Notes: generated from the letters alone by a model not told the origin. A DNA stretch of 64,000 bases from Uloborus plumipes (GCA_038373865.1 JAXGGA010002930.1:48029-112028); one strand, 5' to 3'. Counted from the stretch's first letter, positions 48,150-58,416 are shown. Translations and numbers: made by a program.

Positions 48150-50465
48150 TAGTGATTGCAAAACCGGTATACCGAATACCGGTATTTCGAGCTATTTTCC
48201 AATCTCAAAATACCGGTATTTACTGATTCAAAATACCGGTATTTTCGGTATTAGCGAATAAAAATGAATAATTTTTAGCCGATGAGCTTTTCATTTCATT
48301 TATTATATATTTACTGGAACTTTACATGAGTATTTTTTTCATCTAAGGGACGCTACAAAAATAAATTGTTTGATGCCAAAATATCACTAAAAAACAAAAA
48401 CTACTGATTCATAGAGAATCATTCTTAAGGAAAAGCTTTTTTGTTGTTGCCAATATAAGCTGGTGTACTGTCTCGCTATTTATCTCTATACTTGGCGATA
48501 TTTTCCTCTTGTCTTAGCACTTTTAGTTATTGCTTCAGTCAGCTTATTTTAAATTTATTGCCAAGTTGATTGTTCCAAAATATTCCGAAATCAGCTAATG
48601 CTATAAGAAGAATAGTCATAGGGTACAGTAACTGTATTCGTACTTCTTTGAAGAAAGAACTAACTGACTTAAAATTAAATGGCTCAAAATTTAGTCTCAC
48701 ATTTGATGAATGGACAAGTGTACGAAATAGACGGTACTGAAATATAAATATTCACTCAGAAAAGAAAATTTGGAATATAGGACTGGTATATATCTCAGGA
48801 AGTATGCCCACTACGAAATGTGTCGAAGCAGTTGTAAGTAAATTGGAGGAGCAGGGGTTATCTCTGAAAGAAGATATTATCTGCATAACTACTGACAGAA
48901 CAAAGGTGATGAAAAAAGTTGGGAAGTTGATTATTGCGCATCAACAGCTATGCTATGCTCATGGAATTCAACTAGCAGTATTAAGTGTACTATATAAGCA
49001 AAATCCAAACCACAGCAAGCACACAGCAAATTTAGAAAGTTCAGATTCTGAAGTCAAAGAGAGTGATAATACCGATAATGAAGAAAATACCTTGTTCGGG
49101 TATGAAGATAATAATAACCTCGAAGTATTAACGTACCAAGAATTGCTTCCTGTTATTAAGAAAATTAGAGATGTTGTTAAGTTATTTAAATGCTCTCCAA
49201 CAAAACATTTCATTTTACAAAAATATGTACGTGCTGAAATTAAAAAAGAGCTTATGCTAATTTTAGACTCCAAAACTCGTTGGAATAGTTTATTTCTGAT
49301 GATGGAGCGATTTTTGAAGTTAAAAAATCCTGTACAAAAAGCAGTAATTGACTTGAATCCTCAAGTTAACTTTTCGGACAGTGAATTTCATTTAGTATCC
49401 AAAACAGTATCTGCTCTGCTTCTCATAAAACTAGCAGTGGAGGCTTTATGTCGGAAGGATTCTAACTTATTAACAGCGAATACCATAATCAACTTTATGC
49501 TGCAGTCACTAAACGAGCAAGACACTCCACCGGCCAAAGAATTGTACAGTGCTTTGAAAATACGCACAGAGGAACGACATAATGAAGTGGAAGATATTTT
49601 GAGGTATTTGCATAATTTTAGTGAATTTAAAAAAGAAACAGAGAGAGAAGGGAAAAAAATAACGAGATCAAATGTTGTCACATTCATCATAAATTTCCTT
49701 CAACAAGGTTTGGAAAAGCAAGCAACAACTCTTCCTGAGCAAGAACAAATTGATGAAGATGATATTGAAGTGGAAGAAGAATTGTCTCTCCAGGAAAAGT
49801 TACGGCAAGCTATAAATAAGAAAATTGCCACAAACAGTACTAGTATAGCACCGAAAACAGATGTTTCCAAAACAATCAGAAGAGAAATACAATTACTTCA
49901 AGACGAAGGAATGCGGGGTAAGTACTTGGAGCGCACCTAACGCGCATTGTTAACAATATACCCTACCAGCGTTAATTCCGAGCGCGCACTTTCAGCTGCT
50001 GGAACTATATGTACAAAAAATCGCTCCAGATTGAATGACAGTTCGATAGACGCTTTGTGCTTTTTAAGATCTTATTTTAAAAATCAACAGTAGAAAAAGT
50101 TCCTTTTTTTTTTCAATTGATATTGACACCAGGCAGAATTTTTTGTACTCTACTATACGTTTTGTTATTTTTTGTGTTCAAAAAATGATTAATTTTATCT
50201 GTGTTTTATTCTTTTTAATGTCATATATTTCCCACTGTTTTGCATTTATTATTATTTGACCAAAATATTTTTTCTTCTATATTATATTTGCATAAGATAA
50301 TTTATATTTTTGTGTAAATTATTGAACACTACAATAAAACAAGTATGTTTTCTTTCTTTTTTTGAAAAATTTCAAAAACCGGTATTAATACCGGTATTCC
50401 GGTATTGGCGTTTTAAAAATACCGAATACCGGTTTTGTGTTTTGGCTCCGGTATTGCAATCCCTA
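48150..50465 (+). mobile_element. hAT transposon nested in P2
   Basis: Exact 8 bp duplication ACCCCGAT at 48142-48149 and 50466-50473. TIRs TAGTGATTGCAAAACCGGTA and complement of right end TAGGGATTGCAATACCGG. Subterminal regions contain many ACCGGTATT repeats: at least five at the left (to about 48250) and four at the right (from about 50377). Encodes one transposase. The empty site, TGCCAACATACCCCGATGCA, falls in an iteron of P2. Confidence 0.95.
48574..50093 (+). pseudogene. hAT transposase, nearly full-length with two in-frame stops
   Basis: One continuous reading frame apart from two stops. It is readable from about 48574 (NIPKSANAIRRIVIG), through KKELTDLKLNGSKFSLTFDE with the first catalytic Asp in FDEW, a TGA at 48738-48740 in place of the Trp seen in relatives, then an uninterrupted 378-codon stretch (48804-49937). 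That stretch holds the second Asp in CITTDRTKVM, CYAHGIQLAV, an acidic insertion domain, and LDSKTRWNSLFLMMERFLKL. After a TAA at 49938-49940 the same frame resumes with LLTIYPTSVNSERALSAAG (the third acidic residue is in SERA) and ends ALCFLRSYFK at 50093. The N-terminal BED finger is not recognisable. Both lesions are single-codon, so inactivation looks recent; related active copies may exist elsewhere. Confidence 0.9.
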
Positions 50466-50700
50466 ACCCCGATGCATCTGCCAACTTACCCCGACTCCGA
50501 GGTTAGTTGGCACTGTTGAGGAGAGTTCGGAAAATATTTTTCACGAGTTTCCCAGTGAATTTTAGATGATGTTCCTAGTGGTTTTTGTAGCCAAGATGTT
50601 ACCCTATAAGAGGCATAAATTACTTTTACAATAAGTACAACAGAAAAAGTTAGAAAAATCGAGAAGTAAAAACTATGCTAACTAGCTCCGGTCTCCCCTA

Positions 50701-50930
50701 TAGAACTCAAACTCATAGCAGGATTTTCAACCACAGTTTTTCTATTATGTTAAAACCGGAAAAGAAAATGTTTAATTTAGCATGTATGTCTGAAGGGTGC
50801 TTTCGTCTAGTTGATCCTTAACAATTCATAAAAATGCAAAAGTGGGGCATGATTTCATTTCTTTTTAATCAGCGTAAAATAGCAATTCACTATATGCCTG
50901 CTTTTCGAAAAATTACCGTTTAAAGGTGAA
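50701..50930. other. Unassigned spacer
   Basis: No feature recognised. Confidence 0.4.
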
Positions 50931-51145
50931 TATCATGAAGAGTGCCAATTTGACCACGGAAATTTTTAATTTTAAAAAATACTTAGAAAATGAAATTAAT
51001 AGGGTATTTCAACTACAGATTAGAAACAGATTTTTTTTTAATTAGGGGCAAGGTCAATGTGAATATTTTCCCACATTTTAGGGTCTTTGAGTGTTACCGA
51101 TCTGATGCGAATGTGATAGATCTGAAAAATATTACAGATTTCCCG
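50931..51145 (+). repeat. P7-family fragment
   Basis: AGAGTGCCAATTTGACC at about 50940 matches the inner TIR of P7. GTTACCGATCTGA at 51093-51105 and a variant at 51113-51125 match its iteron. No opposite end located, so a truncated or decayed copy. Confidence 0.55.
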
Positions 51146-52377
51146 ATTAATCTACATAATACATGACATGTTTAATTTATATGAATAATATATTATAAAT
51201 ATGAAGTAAATCCATGTAGTACGTGCATAAATTGCAATTTTTATTGATTCCCATTAAATTATATTATAACATCTCACGTTGAAAATTTCAATATAAAAAG
51301 ATTTTTATTAACTAAAATTATTAATGATATATTGAGGTAAAATTAACACTTGAATGAAAACACTAAAATAAAAAAAAGCTTAAATCTTTAATATTTTTTA
51401 TGACTTTGTCATTTTTTCTGCAATTTCTTTGGATGTTACTATTTTTACCACCTTATTTCCCAAATTTTTCTTGAATTTTCCCATTTCTTTGTAAAAATAG
51501 CGGAAAGTAGGAAAGAAATAAGAAGTAAACACCTTCACTACCTCTCATGTTTCAAAAGAAGATAATTATTACTTAGAATATATTAATCTTTTCTCTGAAC
51601 GCTTTTTTTGTTTCATAAACAATAAAATTAGACACAATAAGAGATAGTTAAAAGTTTAAATGTAAGAACGAAGTTTTTTTTCAAACCGATAAATAGGTTA
51701 ATAGTTAAAAAATCAAATTAAAATTAAATTCCTAAAACAAGTTTTAAAAACGAAATTAATTCAAGACTGTCAGAGATTGTCCCGAGAGGGAGCTTTGCAC
51801 AAAATTGTTAGTAAGTGTTCCATTTCAAAACAAAATTAAAAATTATTAACATTTTCTTAGGGCTGTAGTTACGAACGAAGGTCTGAATATTGGTGTTAAT
51901 TCAAAAATAGCAATAATTTTGTTTGAGTTCTAAAATTTTGGGGAGAAAATAATGTTTTTGAAGTATATTTTTAAAAATGAACTACTTTTTAATAACGAGA
52001 CAAATTGGTAGGAAAAATGATGCAATTAGACTATCTTTGTACTTTAAAATTCAACTCAACAAACTCCTTACACTACGAAAGAATTGCGAAAAAACATCGG
52101 TAACGCAAGCATCAATTTCGTAACAAATAGTTTTTATCTCGACGCTGCCGACATGACGAATTTCCCGCAATATGATAGCTGAATATCCCTAATTAAAGAT
52201 TTGAAAATAAAAAAGCCTTATTATATCCATGGCAGTATTTTTCTTTTTTATTATGCAAAAATAAATTTAGAATTTATTTATTTTGTGTTTTAATTTCCGC
52301 TGCAGACATGATACTTCATTTGGTAGAAATGAAAAAGTCAAGATTGAACAAATTTTACCAGTAATTCAATGCAACTG
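51146..52377. other. Unassigned AT-rich DNA
   Basis: No gene or repeat family recognised. Confidence 0.4.
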
Positions 52378-52566
52378 GGGGCCACGTGAGCCTAGAGGTA
52401 GAGTACTCTCCTCGTAAGCAAGTGGTCGCGGGTTCGAATCCCGTCCTGCCCATGGACGCTATTTCATCCTCCATGTGCCGCAAATCTGTCCTGTGCTTGT
52501 CAGGAGGCAAAGCGCATAGTACGCAGCCCTCATGTGTGTTGAAACTGATGGCTTCTGAAAAAAAAC
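52378..52566 (+). repeat. tRNA-derived SINE (tRNA-Thr-like head)
   Basis: A-box-like TAGAGGTAGAGT at 52393-52404, anticodon-loop-like CTCGTAAGC, B box GGTTCGAATCC at 52431-52441 and a T-arm GCGGG/CCCGT. Followed by a tRNA-unrelated GC-rich body (CCATGTGCCGCAAATCTGTC, GCTTGTCAGGAGGCAAAG) and a short A-rich tail at about 52558-52566. The D and anticodon stems are imperfect and the body is fused, so a SINE rather than a tRNA gene. Confidence 0.75.
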
Positions 52567-53385
52567 AAATTCAATGCAACTGAAGTGAAAACTTTTGATC
52601 AGAACTTAAACATCACATAAGGGCTTCACTCAGCGCAACTTATTGACGCCAAAAAATATTAAGTCTAGAAATTATCATTCCATTGATTTTGTAATTATTT
52701 ATTTCTGTATACATTCCCTTAGCACATAATGTAACTAAATTAAATCATTAAATGAGACTTTTGAAGGTAAACACAGTTCAAGATTATTTATTTATTTTAT
52801 TTATTTATTTATTTATTTATTTATTCATTTTTGACTGTATTACACTCAAAATACACTCTATCAGTAGGATGATACAAATAAACCTTAAGCAATAGTAGAA
52901 TTTCGCTTACAAACCCTATTATATATACAAAGTACATCCTCTGCAATAGAAACTTCTTGGTCATTAAATATAATTCTGGACCCGAACGGAAATTAAACAT
53001 ACTCGAAATTACACTACGAAAATTGCACAATCCAGCAAACTATTTCAATTTAGAAACTTGATGGAAGCCGTATAATAGCAAGTTGAAACAGCAGTGTCAT
53101 AATATTTGAGGTTAAGAAGCATTGTGATCTAGCAAATAAAATATATTCCAATGCCTATATCATTACGTAATTACAGAAATTGTGACAAACTATGAAAATC
53201 TTACATGCGTTTCCCAATAAGTGTTTCTAGAGAACTGCAACAGATTAAGAAAAAAAAATGTCTATAATTTACGTTAAAATAAGTCTCGAGCATTAATTGT
53301 TATTCGGAGAATCATGTCTGAATCTTTTGCCACTGGCGAATCATTAGTATATTTTGTGAAGACGTTTCAAGGAGAAAATGTTTAA
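52567..53385. other. Unassigned AT-rich DNA with (TTTA)n
   Basis: TTTA/ATTT microsatellite at about 52785-52828. No gene recognised. Confidence 0.5.
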
Positions 53386-53389
53386 TTAA

Positions 53390-53607
53390 CCCATTAATGC
53401 CTGACATTTTTTCCAAAGATATTTTGTATACTGGTTACTCTGCTACAGAACACACTTTACAATGGTTATGTGCTGCAATCTGTTAATAATGAATTGAAAC
53501 AATACCAAAGTAATAATTAAACTATTATTTGGTTGAAATGCTCATTTTTTAGTCAATTCAGACACTTTTTGGACCGTCCCTAAAAAGGAACGCTAGGCAT
53601 TAATGGG
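53390..53607 (-). mobile_element. piggyBac-like TTAA MITE, copy 4 (internally deleted)
   Basis: CCCATTAATGCCTGACATTT to GAACGCTAGGCATTAATGGG; TTAA at 53386-53389 and 53608-53611. Inverted relative to the other copies and only 218 bp, lacking about 290 bp of interior. Confidence 0.93.
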
Positions 53608-53623
53608 TTAAATCAGCATGTAG

Positions 53624-53842
53624 ATGAAACTAGGGAGACTTGATCCAAGTTTCAGTTTTTATTTTTCCCTTTTTTGTATATATATAATAGTTAAATCTTA
53701 ATAAAAATTATACATAATTAGTATGTTTTTTTGTACATTATTGTGACTGAATATAATAGCATAAATGGTTCAAAATAATAATTGCCTAAAGTCTACATTT
53801 GGGGTCAAGTGTCCCTAGGTCTAGGGAGACATGACCCAATTA
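53624..53842. repeat. Orphan iteron cluster GGGAGACTTGACCCA
   Basis: CTAGGGAGACTTGATCCAAG at 53629, its inverse TTGGGGTCAAGTGTCCCTAG at 53800, and CTAGGGAGACATGACCCAAT at 53821; the last two form a palindrome. Resembles the iteron clusters of P2 to P6, with another motif; no TIR pair found. Confidence 0.5.
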
Positions 53843-53921
53843 CCCTTTTATAAATTGCAAGAGTTAAAATTTAAAATCTTAAAATTTTTAGTCAAAAAAG
53901 TAACAGTTAGAACATAATCAC

Positions 53922-53984
53922 TCACACACACACACATCACCACACACACATAGACACACACCCCCACCCCACACACACACCACA

Positions 53985-54024
<40 letters not shown>
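53922..54024 (-). repeat. (CA)n microsatellite
   Basis: Imperfect CA/CACC repeat followed by a purer CA run, abutting the foldback element. Confidence 0.97.
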
Positions 54025-54025
<1 letters not shown>

Positions 54026-54027
<2 letters not shown>

Positions 54028-54672
54028 GGGGGTCCACTCCAATCGTGGACCAATAGCTAATTTCTAAACCGTTAGAGCATATAGTTTATTTGGGAAAAAA
54101 TCTCCAAATTATGAAAGGAATTTTGGGTCTATTCAATGTTTTTCAAAAAATCAAATTTTGAAAGAGTTACGAAATTTAAATTTTTATACAGCCCCCCAGT
54201 CCTATCAATCGTATTTAGTAAAACATTCTTGACACTGTAACGTTTAAAACTAAAAAAAAATCACTCTTCCATCACAAAAATTGACCGAGTTATGACGTTT
54301 TGAAAAATCAAGATTTTGCATTGTTTCATGACGTCATCGAAAGATCGCTTAAGGAACCGTATGCGAAATCCTTCAAAATCTTGATTTTTCAAAACGTCAT
54401 AATTCGGTCAATTTTTGTCGTAGAAGAGTGATTTTTTTTTAGTTTTAAACGTTACAGTGTCAAGAATGTTTTACTAAATATGATTGATAGGACTGGGGGG
54501 CTGTTTTAAAAATTTAAATTTCGTAACTCTTTCAAAATTTGATTTTTTGAAAAACATTGAATAGACCCAAAATTTCTTTCATAATTTGGAGATTTTTTCC
54601 CAAATAAACTATATGCTTATCTCTAACGGTTTAGAAATTAGCTATTGGTCCACGATTGGAGTGGACACCCTG
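54026..54672. mobile_element. Foldback MITE with ~295 bp inverted arms (mariner-like ends)
   Basis: CAGGGGGTCCACTCCAATCG at the left and CGATTGGAGTGGACACCCTG at the right, TA at 54024-54025 and 54673-54674. Left arm about 54026-54319, right arm about 54374-54672, more than 90 percent alike by eye. The spacer of about 54 bp contains the palindrome ATGACGTCAT. Non-coding. CAGGG ends plus TA point to Tc1/mariner mobilisation. Confidence 0.93.
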
Positions 54673-54674
54673 TA

Positions 54675-55188
54675 TATATATGGGGGGTATTGAACAACAT
54701 CTTTTGCGTCATTAAAACTATTTCTATGCTTTTTTGATGCACACTCGTATTTGCGTTAAAGTCGATCTACACTTTAAAATTATTAATAACATCATTTATT
54801 GTGACTTTATCAAGTACTTACCAACTAGCCTTACAGTTTACCCCGTATTGTGTCTAGCGACTGCGTAAGACCTTATTGTAACAGAGTTATCCTATTAGAA
54901 GGTATGACATGGAATTAATAACGGAAACTTCAACGATGTTCCAAACTCTGGGAATTTACCTGCTGTTATTGCTCTGCGAATTATACACATATCTCGATAC
55001 CAAGCTTTACATTCTGATGGAGCGTTAAGTCATTAATCGGATTATGACGTTCAGTAGCTGATTAGTATCCGTTTAATATTTCACGATAAGCATTAAGAGC
55101 ATTTGCATTTAAAGAATTAATTTCTGCTTAGCATATTATGATGCAGTCTGAATTTACTGATTGCAAGAGAACTTTTCGGAAAGAAATG
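54675..55188. other. Unassigned AT-rich DNA
   Basis: No feature recognised. Confidence 0.4.
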
Positions 55189-55500
55189 TAGGGAAAAGTA
55201 GGGCAAAGTGAAATAGTTAAGATAACTTACCAGTTTCAGATGGAATAAATTAGAAATTTGTTCTGAAAATTATTGTATATAAAGAAGAACAACTGTCTTT
55301 TGTAATACAACTTGCGTTGAAGCATTCTTTTTCAGCAGTTAGTTTTTACCTTCAGAAAGGGGGGAATTTTTTCACCTTCTAAAACCATGGGGCAAAAGGC
55401 TAAATACAATATTTTTGCAACGAAAATTTTCTATTTCATGATTTGCAGTAATTTTCATCAAATGAATGGGCAAATAAGCGAATAAATAAATAAATAAATA

Positions 55501-55784
55501 CAGTAAACTCCCGAGATTATCTGCAGAATAGAATGTTTCGGTAACCGGGGATAATCCGAAATATAGGTAAAAATCGATACTAGTGTTTGCGGTAGCTAAA
55601 AAAATCAATAACACTAGCAAATAGTTTTAAATTATAGCTAAAAACGATGGCTTTGAATGTAAAGAATGTCCTTAACTGCTAAAAAGGACCAATAACACAC
55701 TCAAAATCCCCGTTAAAGACGAAAACGGAAGTATGAACTGTGACCCGTGGATAATCTGATCCGAGGATAATCGGGAGCTTACTG
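55501..55784. mobile_element. Tigger/pogo-like MITE, copy 3
   Basis: CAGTAAACTCCCGAGATTAT to GGATAATCGGGAGCTTACTG, TA at 55499-55500 and 55785-55786. 284 bp; inverted interior relative to copies 1 and 2. Nested in P5 next to an (AATA)n run. Confidence 0.9.
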
Positions 55785-56170
55785 TATATGAACTAAATAT
55801 ATGAGAAAAAGTAGTGAGGGAATAAAACAGAGAATGAATAACAAAATGACAGAATAAATGGAGAAATTAGTGAATTAATAAGTAAAAAATGTAAATAAAT
55901 TAATAAATGAAGAAATACGTACGTGATTTAATGAATGAATGCATAAGTAAGCAAAATGAACTATTTCACTCTGCCCCATCCACTTTGCCCCACGTGCCCT
56001 TGACAAATTACTCTGAACACTTAAAATCAAACATGTTTAATTATGAACAAAATAAGTACTGCACTGTACGTGTACATTAGTAGATCTCAATTAATGATAA
56101 TTACAAAATTTTATCATTTTATAATAAGAAGAAATATTATTGAAAAACTGAGAATTTTTCAATAAGTGTA

Positions 56171-57462
56171 CCGCAAAACGGGATGAATAGGTAGTTTTCA
56201 GCTTTGTTTGTAAAAAAGGTAGTTCAACGATTTTTTTTTTTTTTTTACTTTGACGTTTTGGGTAAAAACTTCGGTCTTGCTTTGCTTTTGATATTCCAAG
56301 CAAAGACAAAACATGTTGAACAGTTATCATTTATATATGCAACTATTTAGGGGTGTTCCTATTCACCCCGCTGATAGGGGTCAATCGGAACACATGTTTT
56401 TTTTTTTTTTTTTTTTCAATTTATTCTGTAATAAGTCTCGCAAATTTTAATAATATTGATGGAAGAGAATAAGAACAGATAGTTACAATCAGATAAAAAT
56501 TTATTTTCTATACCAGTAAACGGTGAATTTGTCAAAATATGATAATAGTTTTGAATTTATGAAAAATTAAAATTAACTTTAAGAAAATGCATTTGAATTT
56601 AAAAACAATGACAATATAAATTGAAGTCACTATCATGTCGTACACGAAAATAATCTTGTCCTTAAAACGAGCATTTGTAGCTGGGCTTAATTTTTTTATA
56701 ACATCTTCTGGGACGAACAATGCCTTTTCTTTAGTTTCTTAAAATCTCTCTAGGTTTCGGATATCATCCTGTAACATTTTCCCATGTATTCATTGTTATC
56801 TGTGTACTGGGATTTTACTACATAGAGTCTTTATGACTTTCCCATTTTGTATTTTAAGTAAAAGGAAGTCTCTTGGAGCCAAACTCTTTAAATCGGGAAC
56901 TTTCCGTCATTCTAAGTTCTAATTGCTCACCAGAAGGTGTGAAAAATAATAATTTTTGTCCCTGTCTTGACTAGAAGAATTGATGTTAGAATCTTGACTT
57001 TTCAAGAGGTTTTCTTTAAATAAGTTTGAATTGGAGCAGCAGATCAAAGTGTTCCGATTCACCCCGCATATCCTTATCCTATGACACCTCAAAGAATTTT
57101 TCATTTTTATGACACAATTAAAAAATGCTATTAATTTTAATTTGGTACTCTCTTGTTCAGATATATCCGTAATTAAAAAATGCTATTCCTAGGCTTAAAA
57201 TATAAAGACAAAGAAGTACTTGCATGCACAGTTTTGAAGACGATGAAAACTTGATGTTTTTAGCGCTCAGCTTAAAGCATTGCTTATAAGCCAATAGTTG
57301 CCATAGAGACAGAAATATTTTTTCCTACTTCTTTTGATATTACCTTTCTAAAAAAAATTAAACTGACAAAAATACCCGACGGTATATTTATGAAAAATTT
57401 CTTTCTATATTTAGGAAGTCTTGTTCCGACACCCCGCTGTTCCTACAGACCCCGTTTTTCGG
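56171..57462 (-). mobile_element. P6: pogo-like element with GTTCCGATTCACCCCG iterons
   Basis: TIRs CCGCAAAACGGGATGAATAG (left) and complement of right end CCGAAAAACGGGGTCTGTAG; TA at 56169-56170 and 57463-57464. Iterons near GTGTTCCGATTCACCCCG: 56353 forward, 56377 reverse, 57049 forward, and two weaker at 57421 and 57439. 1292 bp. It carries a broken transposase C-terminus on the minus strand. Nested in P5. Confidence 0.85.
56532..56910 (-). pseudogene. Pogo-like transposase C-terminal relic in P6
   Basis: The minus-strand translation reads KVPDLKSLAPRDFLLLKIQN then GKVIKTLCSKI (about 56910-56800). After stops it continues KMLQDDIRNLERF and FVPEDVIKKLSPATNARFKD (56720 downward). The GDFxLVKxxNxK opening and the FVxPE-x-D-V-x-K-L ending match the layout of the C-terminal domain seen in P4 (DWCVMQYEN...KWPETTDEI). 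An upstream part at 56919-57104 may be the preceding linker. No DDE domain is present in this copy. Confidence 0.5.
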
Positions 57463-57631
57463 TATCAAATTTTGAAAATGACTTGAAAAAAATTTTTCGT
57501 TGATGTTTAGAGCTGTTTATTTTCTGACGGGAATCAACTATATGTCTAGGAACTTAGTTAAAATATTGCTAGATAAGTGGCGCTGCAAACTGAAAATATT
57601 TCACCATTTCACTTTGCCCCACATTCCCCTA

Positions 57632-58416
57632 CTTGAAATTCATTATATCTAAAGCCCTTAAAAAACTTGGTATTTTTAGAAAATAGATTTGTATTACATC
57701 CCGGAAAATATCATATATAATATGCATTGATTATATGCGTTATTTTCTCAATTCGTTAACTTTTGTGTCATAACGCAATATCTATCAATCATTACTATTA
57801 TTTTTTATTTATTTGTCTTTTTTTTTTCATTATTTAATGTCACAGTTTACTAAAAGTACTCGCAAGGAGTATTTAAAATGTTATCAGTTACATTTTGTGC
57901 TTAAATTTATTTTTTTTTTAAATAAAATACAGGCGAAATGTCATTGGTGTCCGCTTTCCTCAAATCGCATTTGTCAACTTTTGAGCAAATTTACCATATT
58001 GTGAAAGAGTAATAAGCTTAATACAAATGCATTATGACGTAGTATCGCTGTTTACTTAAATGTGCCATATCAAACATTTTCAAATTATTTATATATTTTG
58101 GTACACACGTCATTTTGTAAGTGTCTCCAGCTTTTGTGTAAATACTGCCCTAAGTAGAAATAAGGTTTATAAAGTTCTATAGGTGGCACTAGTTGGCTAT
58201 AAAATGACTTCTATTGAGCCAAGAACATTCTTCTCTGTAGAAAAGCCAAATTTAAATGAAGTAACACATCTTCTAGGTCATGTTAGCCTTGTTTTATCTT
58301 AAAATTCCATGTATGACTTTATTCAATGTCATTGGTGCCCCCCTAGTTATCTTCCATGAAATTGGAAGTAAATAAAAAAGGTTGATTACCGAAACGTGCC
58401 GGGGTAATAACGTACA
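57632..58416. other. Unassigned AT-rich DNA
   Basis: No gene recognised; the 63-codon frame at 57813-58004 has no domain. Confidence 0.4.

Larger units (their letters stand above)
46688..50698 (+). mobile_element. P2: pogo-like transposon with GGGGTAAGTTGGCA iterons
   Basis: TIRs GGGCAGACCGGGGCTATTTG (left) and complement of right end GGGGAGACCGGAGCTAGTTA; TA at 46686-46687 and 50699-50700. About 1.7 kb of its own sequence plus a 2.3 kb hAT insertion (48150-50465). Iteron copies near GGGGTAAGTTGGCA: 46697, 46714, 47053 and 47077 forward; 47106, 48133 and 50479 reverse; 50499 forward; plus the right TIR itself. It carries transposase C-terminal relics on the plus strand. Confidence 0.88.
55191..57629. 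mobile_element. P5: iteron element with GGGGCAAAGTGAAAT motif
   Basis: TIRs GGGAAAAGTAGGGCAAAGTG (left) and complement of right end GGGGAATGTGGGGCAAAGTG, both continuing AAAT; TA at 55189-55190 and 57630-57631. Iterons at 55201 forward and at 55963, 55981 and 57606 reverse. Hosts the Tigger-like MITE at 55501-55784 and element P6 at 56171-57462, leaving under 900 bp of its own sequence. Related fragments lie at 7432 and 20880-21520. No transposase of its own is visible. Confidence 0.85.

Noticed and set aside
48968..49690. Minus-strand frames of about 100 codons
   Set aside because: Antisense shadows of the hAT transposase.
52378..52450. Candidate tRNA-Thr gene
   Set aside because: D and anticodon stems do not pair well, and the sequence is fused to a SINE body with an A-rich tail.
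53848..54042. Minus-strand frame rich in Cys/Val
   Set aside because: Translation of a CA repeat running into the foldback element.
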